Under the pieces are notes generated by a model that saw only the letters and a program-made list of their open reading frames with translations, was not told where the DNA came from and made no database searches. A DNA stretch of 64,000 nucleotides. It comes from Sthenelais limicola (lineage: Eukaryota; Annelida; Polychaeta; Phyllodocida; Sigalionidae). The stretch is taken from positions 1,712,383 through 1,776,382 of the forward strand of contig OW804098.1 in NCBI GenBank assembly GCA_942159475.1, written 5' to 3'. The translations under genes and the position numbers were made by a program. Shown here piece after piece: positions 23,218 to 35,473 of the stretch; the first letter of the stretch is position 1; every line of letters starts with the position of its first letter.

Positions 23218-23902
23218 GTCTTTGCTATTCTCACTCCTTCTCACCAAATGTACTATGATGTATTCCTACACCAACATCTAAATAAGGGATGAGGGAGGGG
23301 AAGAGGGAGAGGCAGGGCAGAGGTTAGTACATGTGCACTGCAAGCTTTGACTGCTGGTGTGTTATGTAACACTGCTATACTACCACTCACTTGTCTCTTG
23401 GCGTCCAAAGTGTGTGACCTATTTCCCTTGTTCTAGACACTAAAATATACATTGTTTATGAAGCAGGTAAATTGTTGTTTATTGTCAGAAATGAGTGGCA
23501 GTTATCGATTCACATTTTAGAAATTCAACCTTTAATCCCATACAGTAGATACTAGGTAAGGAGGGACTATTTCCTGATGGATTGATATGAAGTGGTGTGT
23601 CAGGGTACCCACAAAAGAAGATCCACCAGTAGACAAGCTCTAAGCCCCTATACCCTATTTATATAGCACATATATTAACCAACTAAATTACCTAAACATT
23701 CAATTTCTTTTCAAAGAATATTTATTTTGATAATTGGTATTAAAAGAATGCTACCCCATTTGCAGCTGGGTGTTGATAAATCATATTTTATTAAATGAAT
23801 TCATGAATTCGGAATTACAAAATAAACACGGTGTACAAGTCTAGTGATGTTTCCTTTTGTACAGAGGGAAAAGGAGTGTACCACAGGTGATATAGAGAGA
23901 AA

Positions 23903-24195
23903 AGCTAGGCCGATCTTCAGTTTATTGAATTAATTCTCCAGCCGGGTGAGAAAAGACTTCAACGCAACTTAACCTACTCAGCGCATCACTAAAGCTTCCA
24001 AAATAATTACAATTTTACTTAAACTTTGTACATTACCATCCACGTAAACATTGCAGTACCCAGCGACTGATTTTGTGTGGATACTCTTGGTTGGTTTACA
24101 GACCGAGTCAGAGGTCAAAGGGTGAATCCAAGTAGGCTTCTATCAGTAAGTTTCTATCAGTAGAAAAACTCTATTTCCCTCAACAACAAAATGCT
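23903..24195. repeat. 293-bp duplicate of the TRP gene 3' end
   Basis: Aligns without gaps to 36100-36392 in the same orientation, with about three mismatches. On the minus strand it contains the last ~17 codons of the TRP-channel reading frame, its stop, the 3' UTR and an AATAAA (complement of TTTATT at 23921-23926). On the plus strand it ends at the ATG of a possible first exon at 24191. There is no poly-T next to it, so simple retrocopying is not evident. Confidence 0.9.
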
Positions 24196-24317
24196 GGCGA
24201 AAAGTCACTATGCTTTACTCTGCCTACAACGGCTGTATAGCGAGAGTGACGCTGCAAAACTGGACCCATTCCCCCAATCTAATTGCAGAAATGCAGAAAT
24301 GAATCGACTGCAGAAAG
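24191..24317 (+). CDS. Possible first coding exon of a plus-strand gene
   Basis: ATG in a fair context (CAACAAAATGC, A at -3) opens 42 codons without a stop, MLAKSHYALLCLQRLYSESD onward, and ends at AAAG|GTTAGT in phase 1. Codon use looks protein-like. No following exon could be identified in 24.3-26.6 kb and I do not recognise the peptide. The 293-bp duplicated block would then be its 5' UTR and promoter-proximal region. It may equally be chance. Confidence 0.33.
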
Positions 24318-24396
24318 GTTAGTAAAATAATGGCTTGTTGTTTGCATAATGTTGTCTATTTGTAAGGGATCTGACCCATTACAGACTAAAATAATT

Positions 24397-24512
24397 AGAC
24401 AACTCGGGCCATAGCTTTCGAAGGATCGACGATACCATAGTTTCACTCAGCTTGGCGGCCTCGTGAGACTATGGGATCGTAGATCCTTCTCATGCTATAG
24501 CCCCAGTTGTCT
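24397..24512. repeat. ~115-bp imperfect fold-back
   Basis: Left arm AGACAACTCGGGCCATAGC, then GAAGGATC, ACGATACCATAG and TTTCAC. It is mirrored by GTGAGACTATGGGATCGT, GATCCTTC, GCTATAGCCCCAGTTGTCT. The loop is about 14 bases. A small MITE or fold-back element is likely. Confidence 0.65.
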
Positions 24513-25734
24513 ATTTACTAAGTGGTAACAGACTAGGTAACAGTAATAATGGGTATAAGTACAGGAGTTTGTCTTCCGACCGTTAATTACTCAGCACCCT
24601 TTGGTATATAAGATATTTATAGATAGTTATTTATAGAGAACAGCCAATTGTTGAGTCCATTCGTCCTTGTGTATTAAGCCATGTAAGTGTGTTGTGCTGT
24701 AAATGTTTTATCACCCAACCTATTTTGTTTTGATATATATTCGTATCCTAGGTAAAACATATACAAAACCCTTGAGCTATTTTCACCTTCAACATTCCTA
24801 CAAGTCTCTTTGTACGGAGTATATCGCAAATGTGTGATATGTGCAATATTCTGTAGGAATATGAATATAAATGATACATGATTTGTTGGTGGCGGGAGTT
24901 GCCAAGGTACCGACTGGTGTTTACATGCTGTAGCTCCTCACACACAAGGGCCAGTCACTACCACTCTTTGAAGTGAGCAACATGCTTTTGGTTTCATTGC
25001 TTGATAACAAATCTTTAATATAGGCGACCTATATGGTCGCTAGGATTTCTACAGCAACCATGATAGATTTATGCTGTTTATCAAATCGAGTGTATTTGTA
25101 GGTGTGAAAACAGGCACCAGATGTCACCACTAGCTGGTAGACAGTGTAGAAGGGTTTGCAGTGTAGCATTTTTTAGTCCAATGTGATGCCAATACTGAAA
25201 TGTATTTTATTGCACAGATTGTCAGTGCCACCAGGGAGTGCTTTGTGCCCATTTTCTTACATTCCGCACCCTAGTGGTGCAGACAAGGACTTGTTTTTTT
25301 TTGTTTTCTTGCAACAGATTTATTCAGTTACCTGCCATCTTGGCGTATACAGTGCTATACATGAGTAATAACAGTAAATGTAAGATTTTATAAAGCGTTT
25401 TTAACTATCAGCACTTGCTGGGTGATATCGAGTGTAAGACATTCAAGAGATGTATTTGACTGAGCAGGTAATTTGATTACATAGTAACTCGGTTTGTTAT
25501 CACCTTGACAAGGACTTGGTTAGAACCATTGTGCGTTGGGTTAAACACGGCATGGATTATGCACATCCAGAACGGCCATGAAAAATACATATGGGGGACG
25601 AAAAGGGGGACAAATAGGATATCGCTCCTTAGCTAAGTTGTAGGATGGCATTACCTATATCATATTTTCATAAATTCACTTCATTACTCCGTTTGCATGT
25701 CATAACATGAGTAACACTTGTATAAACATTTTAC
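24513..25734. other. No confident gene; contains a retroelement 3' end
   Basis: 25296-25372 reads on the minus strand as GCCAAGATGGCAGGTAACTG then AATAAA and an A-rich tail. This matches the fragment at 35808-35990 and marks a shared SINE or LINE 3' end. Confidence 0.45.
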
Positions 25735-26012
25735 TGCAGCAGAATATTGATAAATCCAGTCCTATAAGTCATAATATGAGTAACTCTTGTATAAACATAT
25801 AACAACAGCAGAATATTGATAAACCCAGTCCTATATAAGTCATAATATGAGTAACACTTGTATAAACATTTTACTGCCGCAGAATATTGATAAATCCATA
25901 AAGTCATAATAATATGAGTCACTCTTGTATGAACATAGAACAGCAGCAGAATATTGATGAATCCAGTCCTATAAGTCATAATTATGAGTAACACTTGTAT
26001 AAACATATAACA
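25735..26012. repeat. ~70-bp tandem repeat, four units
   Basis: Each unit contains GCAGAATATTGATAAATCCA, GTCCTATAAGTCATAATATG and AGTAACACTTGTATAAACAT. Unit length varies by small indels. Confidence 0.85.
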
Positions 26013-26060
26013 TATGACCGTACATCGGTGGTGTTGTGATTTACTCACGGTATTATACAG

Positions 26061-26128
26061 AGGATACCTCCGGATACCTCCGGGTACCTCCGGATATCTC
26101 CGGGTACCTCCGGATACCTCCGGATTCC
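26061..26128. repeat. 10-bp minisatellite (ACCTCCGGAT)n
   Basis: Seven units alternating ACCTCCGGAT and ACCTCCGGGT. Confidence 0.85.
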
Positions 26129-26628
26129 ATTGGGTAGTTCCTCCGGATCCCACTAGGATATTCATGGCAACCATTGATGATATTTGCAGTTTATATTATT
26201 TGATTAATTTATCATTAATTAATTATTCATTTGATTTCATCCGAACTTCAACCATGTTGCCTATTACACATTTCTATATTTATGTTCAACTTTGCATTTA
26301 TGTGATTATTATGTTTATTCCATTATTCCTGAATTATGTTGCAAACATAATGTTTCCTTGGTTTGAAAATCATTCATATCTTGATGTACCTGTTCATATA
26401 TCGGGTTGAGGAGCAAGGTCTTCAACCCAACACACAAGGAGGAATAAAGGGAACATATGAAAGAAGTATTTCACTCTTGATGTTTTATCTCGGATCCGCG
26501 CTTGGAACAGAATATTTCAACCCTTGGTCCTTTGGAACTTTAATATAATCTGGCCACTATAGTTCCTTTTCCCCTCATCTCCTGCTATTGATATTCATAA
26601 TATATTTATTCTCGCAGAAGTAAACCTA

Positions 26629-27129
26629 TGTAGTGTCTGCTATTGAAGGTGATCGTATTTATAGCAATAATGACACTTAGTAGTGAATTGTGGTTCCTGC
26701 TAATTAGTACCGCACTAACTAACGAACATATCACTAACTCAGGTTCTTGGTCCTTGCCAGCTTTCCATCTTTATTCCAACAAGCATCAACATTCCAACAC
26801 CTCAGGAGGTCAGTACTGCAAACTGAACCTGTCCTAACTAGCCTCACAGGGACTAGTGTATAAAATACATACACCACACATAGGGTGTCACATCACAATA
26901 TACATGTTATACAGAGAATACAGGGTACATATCACATAAGACAATACAGTAGTAATCACACATACAAGACTGCAGTGCATAAGAGTGACCTCTTGCGGTC
27001 TATATATACAGCACTGTCCTGGAAACCCCAGTGGAATATACAGTCACTACACCTGGTGCCTATATAGGGAAGGAGTTGTAGAGAATGAGTACCAAGGCCA
27101 GTCAGCATGACTAAACCCCAGACACCACA
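26629..27129 (-). repeat. 3' LTR of the LARD-like element
   Basis: Tips TGTAGTGTCTG and CAGACACCACA. Matches 31096-31596 over its whole length except C versus T in ACATAAGAC/TAATACAG. The plus-strand open frame inside it is present in both copies and is not a gene. Confidence 0.9.
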
Positions 27130-27130
27130 A

Positions 27131-27146
27131 TACTCCCCTCCCTCAT
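27131..27146 (-). other. Polypurine tract
   Basis: The minus strand reads GAGGGAGGGGAGTATT directly before the 3' LTR, the expected position for plus-strand priming. Confidence 0.6.
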
Positions 27147-27983
27147 TTTTAAAGGAGAGAACAACCGCACAATGCACAAAGTGACATAACAATAAGGTTG
27201 AACAGTAGTATGGCAGTAAAGTAGACAGTAAAAATAGACAGTACAAACAGGAATCCATGCTGGAAAAATGTATATAAAAACATTGACATAATCATACAAT
27301 GCAGATACATAATACACGGTTGAGAAAAATTTCTCAAAATAATCAAAGGTGATAATATATGGTGAAAACATACAACATACGTGTTTGATGAGTTTGCTTG
27401 ATGTAGCCTTAATAAAGACTTTTTGTAACAAAGCACAAAGAAAGTATGAGCACCAGTCCGTGTAAATTAAGTCATACAAAGTCCAGCAACATCCAGTTGA
27501 TATGCAATGAAGTTGTAGTAGCACACTGTCTATTGAAGAATCCATGAAACTAGAAGTATCCATGATATTGAAGTACTGAAGAAGTATACTGTCCCACTAC
27601 AGTTCAAGAAGAGATAAAACATCCACCATCATATATATAGGGGTGCAGGAACAAGGACCAAGGCTGCATCTGTCCGGGCTGTCAACCGGCGTAGCTAGCC
27701 GCTGGGATACTAGCGCTCCCACGCCGCCGTCCGGATACCCGGCTTACTTCTCTCACCTTCTTATTACAGCATCTTGCTCCACATAGAGAGCCAATTTTCT
27801 CCACACCATTCAGGGGCTGAAAAACATCTTGCTGAAAAACATAAGTGATCTCAATTCCTGCATGACATTTACAATAGCAACACATATACAATAGCAACAC
27901 ATTTGACATGCAAGAGTCCACTTTAGCAAGAGACATTGCCACCTATTTACCAACGCCTTATGTCCCCGAGCAGAACATATTCA

Positions 27984-27987
<4 letters not shown>

Positions 27988-28019
<32 letters not shown>
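27988..28019 (+). repeat. 32-base poly(A) run inside the LARD-like element
   Basis: An A run ending in ATAACC. It may mark the tail of a small plus-strand insertion inside the element, but no signal upstream identifies one. Confidence 0.6.
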
Positions 28020-28020
<1 letters not shown>

Positions 28021-30009
28021 ACCATGCAAATAATACCCTGGAAGGAAACCATTCAAAACTGGTTCTCCCTACTTCATTTCCCAATAGGTCTGGCAGCCCG
28101 AGGAGACCAACTGGCCAGCTAGTTCACTTCCAGAGTAAAATTAACAAAGTTAACCAATATAGGGCTTCTAAGAATACCAATGTAACCTAGCCTTCCACCA
28201 TGGCTCCGTGCCTAGGCCACTTTTAGCAACAGTACTTCTCGTTGTGTCATTTTTTGTTTACCTGCACCATATCCACCATTATCCCCATAGCCATACCTGT
28301 CCGGAGGTTTTACATTTTGGCGGGGCCTCCCAGACAAATGAACATACATCAACATAGGATCCGGGCTCCCCGGCCCCTGTAGCCGGGCTCCCTGGCCCTG
28401 CTATGGGCATACCAGCAACACTATTGTACACCCCAACGACTTTGTTTGGTCACTGAACTGCGATCAGAATCCAATACTATCATTTCCAATGGGAAACTAT
28501 TGCGGAGGCAACGGTACCTCCGGTCCTAGCTTCCACGTTCAACCAGCCATACTCAACCCGGCTAAAGCCCGGCTGATTATGAAGATCCGGTAGGAGTGTG
28601 CAGAGGCAACATCCTAGTCGCCAGCAACTACGACTGCCAACTACACAACATCCTAACTCAGATTTATCCGATTCAAAGAATACATCTTCACCGGTCGGTC
28701 TAAATCCACACAACTACACTGGCGAAAGCATCTAGAAAGATAACTTCATATCTATTGCAATTAAGGGATCCACTTTGCAAATTCCGACATAATGCTCACC
28801 TGCCTCAAGGGTGAATTCACCGGACCAATCTGAGTAACACCTGTGCATTAGGACAAAAATCCATGCAAAGTATACCAGCTTCTCCACATACCACCTTCAA
28901 TCACATAGGTGAGAGCATACCAAGCTCCACCTAATCCCGGAGCCATATGTACACAACCATGTGTGACCACGTCAAGCACTGTGCCAGCTTAACATGTTAC
29001 CCGGCACGGTATCAGGCAATGTTTTACTGACATCTCAGCACAACCAGTCAATGAGAGCCACAATACTCCAACAATTGGCCAGTGACATTGACAAAAGTCA
29101 CATCCGCATATATTCGGTCTGCAATTACAACAGGGGCTACCAAACTTATAACAAAACCTCGAAGATCACAGGCCATATCCTTACTTGCCTTGCTCGCCAA
29201 AATCTGCCCCGGCAAGCAAGCATGCTTTGGTACACCAAGGTGTACACTGCCACAAAGCATGATAGCCTATCCAACATTCCTTCATGACCGATGCAAACCA
29301 TCCCCTCAACGCTAAAAACATGGGCGTCCCCTAGCTCATGAGAGGGCATTCAGATTCAAGAATTCCAGTCGACGCTTTCTTCAAAACAATGCATAATGCG
29401 GCATGTGTATTACCCCCTGCTCCCCTCTCTTATTTTCCTGAGGGGCAGACAGGGTTTCGTGATTTACTAGCAACATTCCCTGCCGGCTGAGCCACCATAT
29501 CGTCAAACCACTTGCAGAGCCGGCTGTTCGCATTCGGACACCATATACCCGTCTGTGCGCACAGAGGGCCATGGCTCCGACTTTTCTGTCAACCTGCTTT
29601 TTGCAGCAGTTTCCGACTTGGTTTCCAACGCAAAGAATCCCACCAGCACATCATCATTAGACAGGCTATTGCTGCTCCCTACTTCAATAGCTGCCACAAC
29701 TTCTACTGGCATCCTCGGCTCATCCCTCACACCAGCCACAGCCACAATAGTGGAGTTGAGCCATGTACCATTCCTACAAATGAAGCGGGTGACAATAGCT
29801 CCAGCAATTCTGTATCTGCAATTACTTCATTCAGTTCATCCGGCCCATTCGGTCCATCCGGGCATTCGGCAAATTCCCATTCCTTCCTACTCATGCATGG
29901 GAAACACCACAGGGCCATTTACTGCCACCAACCAGCAGGAAACCAACCAGATTCACAGCTAGATCAAAGCTGAATTACCATCAACATATAGCTGGAACTC
30001 CCACTGGCA

Positions 30010-30485
30010 TCTGTGTCAGAATGCCACTGGAATGCCAGCCGGAATGCCGCCGGAATGCATCCGGAATGCCGCCGAATTTCGGGCCGGAATGCCGCCCGGA
30101 ACGCCTGCCGGAATGCATCCGGAATGCCGCCGAATTTCGGGCCGGAATGCCGCCCGGAATGCCTGCCGGAATGCATTCGGAATGCTGCCGAATATCGGGC
30201 CGGAATGCCACCCGGAATGCATCCGGAATGCATCCGGAATGCTGCCGAACTTCGGGCCCGAATGCCGCCCGGAATGCCTGCCGGAATGCATTCGGAATGC
30301 TGCCGAATCTCGGGCCGGAATGCCGCCGGAATGCATCCGGAATGCCGCCGAATTTCGGGCCGGAATGCCGCCCGGAATGCACCCGAATTCCGGGCCGGAA
30401 TGCCGCCGGAATGCACCCGGAATGCCGCCCGGAATGCACCCAGAATGCCGCAATTCCGGGCCGGAATGCATCCGGAATGCACACC
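30010..30485. repeat. GC-rich minisatellite within the LARD-like element
   Basis: Short units GGAATGCCGCC, GGAATGCATCC and GAATTTCGGGCC combine into higher-order units of about 55-60 bases. Lack of stops in the repeat makes several long open frames on both strands (Pro/Arg/Asn- or Arg/His/Ile-rich). These are by-products of the repeat. Confidence 0.85.
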
Positions 30486-31079
30486 AGAATTTCTGTCAAC
30501 TTCAGCTCCACTCATTCCCCCTTTTTTATTTATTTTTATTTTTTTCAAAACGAGGAACTTCATTCATTTTCCTAGGATTACACCTGTCATGAGCAGGAAC
30601 ATAGTTTGAGCCGAAATACCAGGAGAAAGCAATTTATACCGATCTACCTCCTACTAGGTTTATATGCTCCGAGTAAATACCTTCACCTGAGTGAGTCCTT
30701 TTTCCCAGCCTGCAAAATACTGAGAATTCGGATCACTCTTGGTGGGGTTCTCGGCCTGCCAACCCTAGCAAAGAGATACCTTCCAAATGCTTTCCTGGCA
30801 AATCTATGCCCAATACCACTTCCATGAATCAATGAAACAAATCAGTGATCAATGCATCTGCTTTATTCGGGCACAATTCTGGTCTTTCTGAGGTGAAAGA
30901 CAACCAGCCAACTTGACTCTGAACTTCCACACTACTAGGAGCCACCTATTGACAGCAATAGGCTTTCCACTCACTTCATGCTTAGGGACAGAGGACAAGC
31001 AGCAAAGTTGCCTCTCCTTCCTTACTAGAAGCATTACACTTACTAGTACTTTTCTCCAGCCAACCAACAAGTACCAACT

Positions 31080-31092
31080 GGTCACGGCACCA
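31080..31092 (-). other. Primer-binding site of the LARD-like element
   Basis: The minus strand reads TGGTGCCGTGACC three bases inside the 5' LTR. It is complementary to a tRNA 3' end finishing in CCA. The donor tRNA cannot be named without a tRNA set. Confidence 0.6.
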
Positions 31093-31095
31093 AAT

Positions 31096-31596
31096 TGTAG
31101 TGTCTGCTATTGAAGGTGATCGTATTTATAGCAATAATGACACTTAGTAGTGAATTGTGGTTCCTGCTAATTAGTACCGCACTAACTAACGAACATATCA
31201 CTAACTCAGGTTCTTGGTCCTTGCCAGCTTTCCATCTTTATTCCAACAAGCATCAACATTCCAACACCTCAGGAGGTCAGTACTGCAAACTGAACCTGTC
31301 CTAACTAGCCTCACAGGGACTAGTGTATAAAATACATACACCACACATAGGGTGTCACATCACAATATACATGTTATACAGAGAATACAGGGTACATATC
31401 ACATAAGATAATACAGTAGTAATCACACATACAAGACTGCAGTGCATAAGAGTGACCTCTTGCGGTCTATATATACAGCACTGTCCTGGAAACCCCAGTG
31501 GAATATACAGTCACTACACCTGGTGCCTATATAGGGAAGGAGTTGTAGAGAATGAGTACCAAGGCCAGTCAGCATGACTAAACCCCAGACACCACA
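31096..31596 (-). repeat. 5' LTR of the LARD-like element
   Basis: Full-length partner of 26629-27129. It would carry the promoter, though no TATA box is certain. It is followed by the target duplication CCTA. Confidence 0.9.
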
Positions 31597-31854
31597 CCTA
31601 TACGATCATGAAATATCATTATCTAAGAAACCATAGATCTTCATGAGGGCCCCCTTTGGAGAAAACGGAGTTACGTTATTAAATAGATACAGTAGTAGTT
31701 GATAGATATGTAGATAGATGCAGCGACTACATTAATGTGATAAACTAATATGGTAGTAATAACAACACAGATAAGACAATACAATAAACAATAAATTGGG
31801 CAAGCTAGTGCCATGAATCGAAATCAGATAAGTGATGAGATAAGTGATAAGATA

Positions 31855-32014
31855 AGAAAATGAGTCACAAGTCGCAAAGTTGATCTTTTTCAAAGTATTT
31901 TTCTTGGTGATATCTATCTTGATATCTCAAAATCCATACTTTGCGACTTATAACTCATTTTCCTAAACGGATCACAGTGATCTGTTTTAGGAAAATGAGT
32001 CATAAGTCTCAATG
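31855..32014. mobile_element. Short TIR family A copy plus a second half-copy
   Basis: GAAAATGAGTCACAAGTCGC and its inverted partner TTGCGACTTATAACTCATTT enclose only about 60 bases. A GATCACAGTGATC palindrome then leads into another terminal block, TTTTAGGAAAATGAGTCATA. This looks like two elements head to head or an internal-deletion derivative. Confidence 0.6.
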
Positions 32015-34303
32015 TAGTTTCTACGATGAGATCTTCCTGGTATCCCTTCCGTTTTATTTGGGTACAGGCTCCCTGCCTCACATAAACTATACTTTGATTA
32101 ACTAACTGCCTGGTGGGAAGTTCTAACTTTGTAAACCGAAATACAAACCGAAACCGAAATACTGAAATAAAATCTCATAAATCTCATAAGCAACTTCACT
32201 TTGATCAGATTCCCGGTCTATGAGAATAGCTTAAAGAACTTACTGCTACTCTACTATGGACTCTACCACAATGTTCCAAGTCCTTTACGGGTTGACTACT
32301 GGTTCTATCAGCTGGTAGGATTGTCCGTTACAAGGGCAATTTGGGGACAAAACCGGACACATGGAGGCCCCTAATAGCTAATAGTCAAAAACCACATAGT
32401 AGTATATACAAATGCCCTATGTGCTCAAGCCAGTGGTTAGCTTACCAAAGGAGGCTTACTGGAGCCTCCCATTGCCATCTTTCACCCTGGCCAAACATAA
32501 CAGGTCGCGCAGCTACAGGTGAGTTACTGTAGCCGTCCATGGGACGCTACTTGTAGCCGCCCATAGGTCGTACACTCTATATAGCTAGGGGTAATTATAG
32601 CTAGCTTTATTTAAGTTTAGGGGGATGGGAACTAGATACTGTGCCTTCCTCTGCCTTTTATTGTCAATATGAAAATAATTCTTTGGTCAAGATTCATCAA
32701 TATTTATTTCCGCCATTTTTCTTTGCTCTTCTATATTGCCTGACCTCCTGGCATTGAATGCGGCTGCTGCAATATAATGATAACAACTTTTAATTATAAC
32801 ATGAGGTGATAATGATATGATATTAATGATATTTATTTGAATAATGCATATGGGCACTTCTCATGAAACGTCGACCGAGTTCCTAGACCTGTATTTCAGG
32901 AAAATAAGTGATTTAGAAAAAGAATAGCTTGGTATCCGACTGATTCCTGTTACACCCAACGCTAGATACATACGGGCAATGAATGTAGGTAAAAACAGAG
33001 AGAATTTCTATTTGTTTGGCTCAAAAATGGAAGGAAATCTGGATTTTAGCAGACTCTTTCAATGATCAATAGTAAATGATACTGTTTATTTTTCAAAATA
33101 TATTATTTAATATTTTTTTGTGCATGGGTATGTAAAAATTGGTCGTAGGTGGTCACAATCAGCAAATATCATGTCAATGCGATGAGAATCCCCGTAGTTA
33201 TTCAATTTTATCATTTTGTGAAGAGACTGCATCATTCCGTATGACGTTTTATTCTAGATAGTGGCTGAGAAATATGGGGATTAGTAGGACAAAGAAGTAA
33301 TAAAGAAATAAATCTGAATGTATTATTGGGTGGAAATATAAGGAAATGGGAAAGAATTAAACATTAAACATTTTATGTTCATCTTTATTCTCTTCTAGAC
33401 AAAATCCAGTAACTTTCTGGTTTCATTTGTATCATTTCAAAAGCCACATGAAGGGCTCTGCAATAATAATGATGTAAATATCTAATCGTGCCAAAGCATA
33501 TCTGTGAAAATCCACTATTGACATCTATGTTGTGCATTTCACACCTATTGACACTTTCGCTCAGCTATTGAGTTATGCATACCACTGGGGCAGGACGGGG
33601 GTGGCATCTTTTTTCGACACCTAGAGCTATTTTTGTCATTCATTATGTGCACATAGTAGTGGTCAGTCCAACCTATAATCAGAGCTCTGTGCTGGGAGAT
33701 TTATACATATGGGACAAGTGGCCAATACAAATTTGTACACTGGATTTCATTGTAGAAATCAGGATTACAACGGATTTAATCAAATTGATTGGGAAAGTGA
33801 GATATCATACTAGTGGCTACAAACGTTGCTATAAACATGACGGGGGAATGTATAGGCCCTACATGCATGCTTTTTCTAAATCACTGCGATGTGTGAGAGC
33901 GATCTGAGGATAATTAATAATCCCATCTTTAGGTAGGCTTCTGATTACTCTGATGATTGTTTGACCGCACCTAAAACCTGAGAGCAATCCAACAAAGGAA
34001 TAAGTGACTTGGAAAATATCAATTTGTGAGACATGAGAGGGGAGTAGGGGTGATGGGGTTGGCAGACTCTCCTGCTGTGACCCCAGCAGGGGTGTTAGCC
34101 CTTTCAAAGGGGAGTTATTAGGGCCGTCCCGACTTTCGAATCTGTGAAATAAGTGTAGCACTTGACAGGTAGGTGAGAGTAAAGGTGTGCGCAAAATATA
34201 CCCCCTCCTCTAACACAATAATTCTGCGCGAAAATTTAATGTCACCCAGTCACTCCCCTCCCCCTTACATACCCCTGCAACCTCTCCCGTTCCCTGCCGC
34301 CTC
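32015..34303. other. No gene or clear repeat seen
   Basis: Only short open frames without domain signal or splice context. Confidence 0.5.
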
Positions 34304-34304
34304 C

Positions 34305-34335
34305 CCTTGAGGGGCGACGGCAGCCCCTCAAGGGT
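34305..34335. repeat. Perfect 12-bp-arm hairpin
   Basis: Arms CCCTTGAGGGGC and GCCCCTCAAGGG with a 7-base loop GACGGCA, in an otherwise C-rich stretch. Function unknown. Confidence 0.8.
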
Positions 34336-35473
34336 GGGCGTGACCTCTGTATAAGGGTGGGCGTTTTTATTTCTTTCATTAATATTCATTAAATGTGTTT
34401 GGCTATCCCTCGCCTATATCCATATGTATCCTCACACAATTAAATAATAGTTATAACATATAAACTAGATCAGTTAGTATAGGCACAGGATGCTTTGACT
34501 AGGCACAGGACGTTTTGACTGTTGGACGCTTTGACCAAACCCTGTCTCGCCGTTATGTAGAAATGGATACTGCATACATGTTATCATATGAATTAGCCAT
34601 GGAATAATTACCAGAAATCTATCTCAATTTTTTTTATCTTTTAACCAAATCCATAACTTCATTCACTATAACTTTTAGGAAACTAACTAATTAGAAATAA
34701 GGGAGGTACTCACCATATAGGAAGAGAAGAATCCTAATTATGTGTAGCCTTGTGTATCTTCAACAGGCTCCATTTTAGCGTTGATGTTTAAAAATATACG
34801 TTATGGTCACATGATTCATTATTTCCGGTGCCAATTATGTGTACAGTTAGCCTGTATTAGCAGGCTATGTGAAGCCTGTTAAGGAACGCTTCATGTAACC
34901 ACTGTAATCCCAGAATTATTTTCCAATTGTTCATATACAAAACTATAATAAAATCATTGATACAGTAGTTTCAGGAATACCAATTATACATACGATTACA
35001 ATCAGTGTACATTCCGTGTACATTTTTGGTAATGACAACGTTTTTTCTTCAATTGAAAATATGGTGGCTACATGAAGCGTCCAGTGGACAACATAGCTTG
35101 TCCAATGTCTAGGGGTTACAGGGGTGTCCAAACATGTGGACGGGCGGCTACCTGTAGCTGGAGCCTAGTTATCCACACCCATGGAACACCCCTGGACCAT
35201 CTTAGCCGCCATCTGTGCACATAGGGTGAGGGAGTCACTCAGGTATCCAGTAAAGCAACATTTGAGATTATATTTGTGACAGAAGGAATATCCCAAATCC
35301 AAGATAGTTTCTGTCTTGATGATAACATATGCATTAGTTCCATTGACTAAGTGTTGAAATATCTTGAAAAAGGAAAAGTATATTACAAAAATAAATATGT
35401 TGATATTTCCTATTACCTACAGCTATCCCTACTGATTCAGAACAGGGTTCAAGCATCCTGCTTGTGTATTTTG
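34336..35473. other. No gene seen
   Basis: AT-rich. Contains small local repeats (for example AGGCACAGGATGCTTTGACT and a variant, 34482-34535). Confidence 0.45.

Larger units (their letters stand above)
26629..31596 (-). mobile_element. Non-autonomous LTR retrotransposon (LARD-like), 4,968 bp
   Basis: Two 501-bp LTRs (26629-27129 and 31096-31596) differ at one base seen by eye. They start TGTAGTGTCTG and end CAGACACCACA, so their tips are inverted repeats. The flanks carry the 4-bp target duplication CCTA (26625-26628 and 31597-31600). A TGG-initial primer-binding site next to the right LTR and a purine tract next to the left LTR set the orientation as minus. No gag, protease, RT or integrase was found in the ~3.97-kb interior, so it must have moved with proteins from another element. 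The near-identity of the LTRs implies recent insertion. Confidence 0.88.

Noticed and set aside
24178..24195. Left 293-bp block as a processed pseudogene of the TRP mRNA
   Set aside because: There is no poly(A)/poly(T) at the expected end and no target duplication. The block's limits match the 3' end of the mRNA only loosely, so the mechanism is left open.
29964..30609. Six long overlapping open frames of 150-199 codons on both strands
   Set aside because: All are readings of the GGAATGCCGCC-type minisatellite, which lacks stops in several frames. Composition is extreme and there is no domain.
31110..31304. 64-codon plus-strand frame repeated exactly at 26643-26837
   Set aside because: It is within the two LTRs; identity reflects LTR duplication, not a conserved gene.
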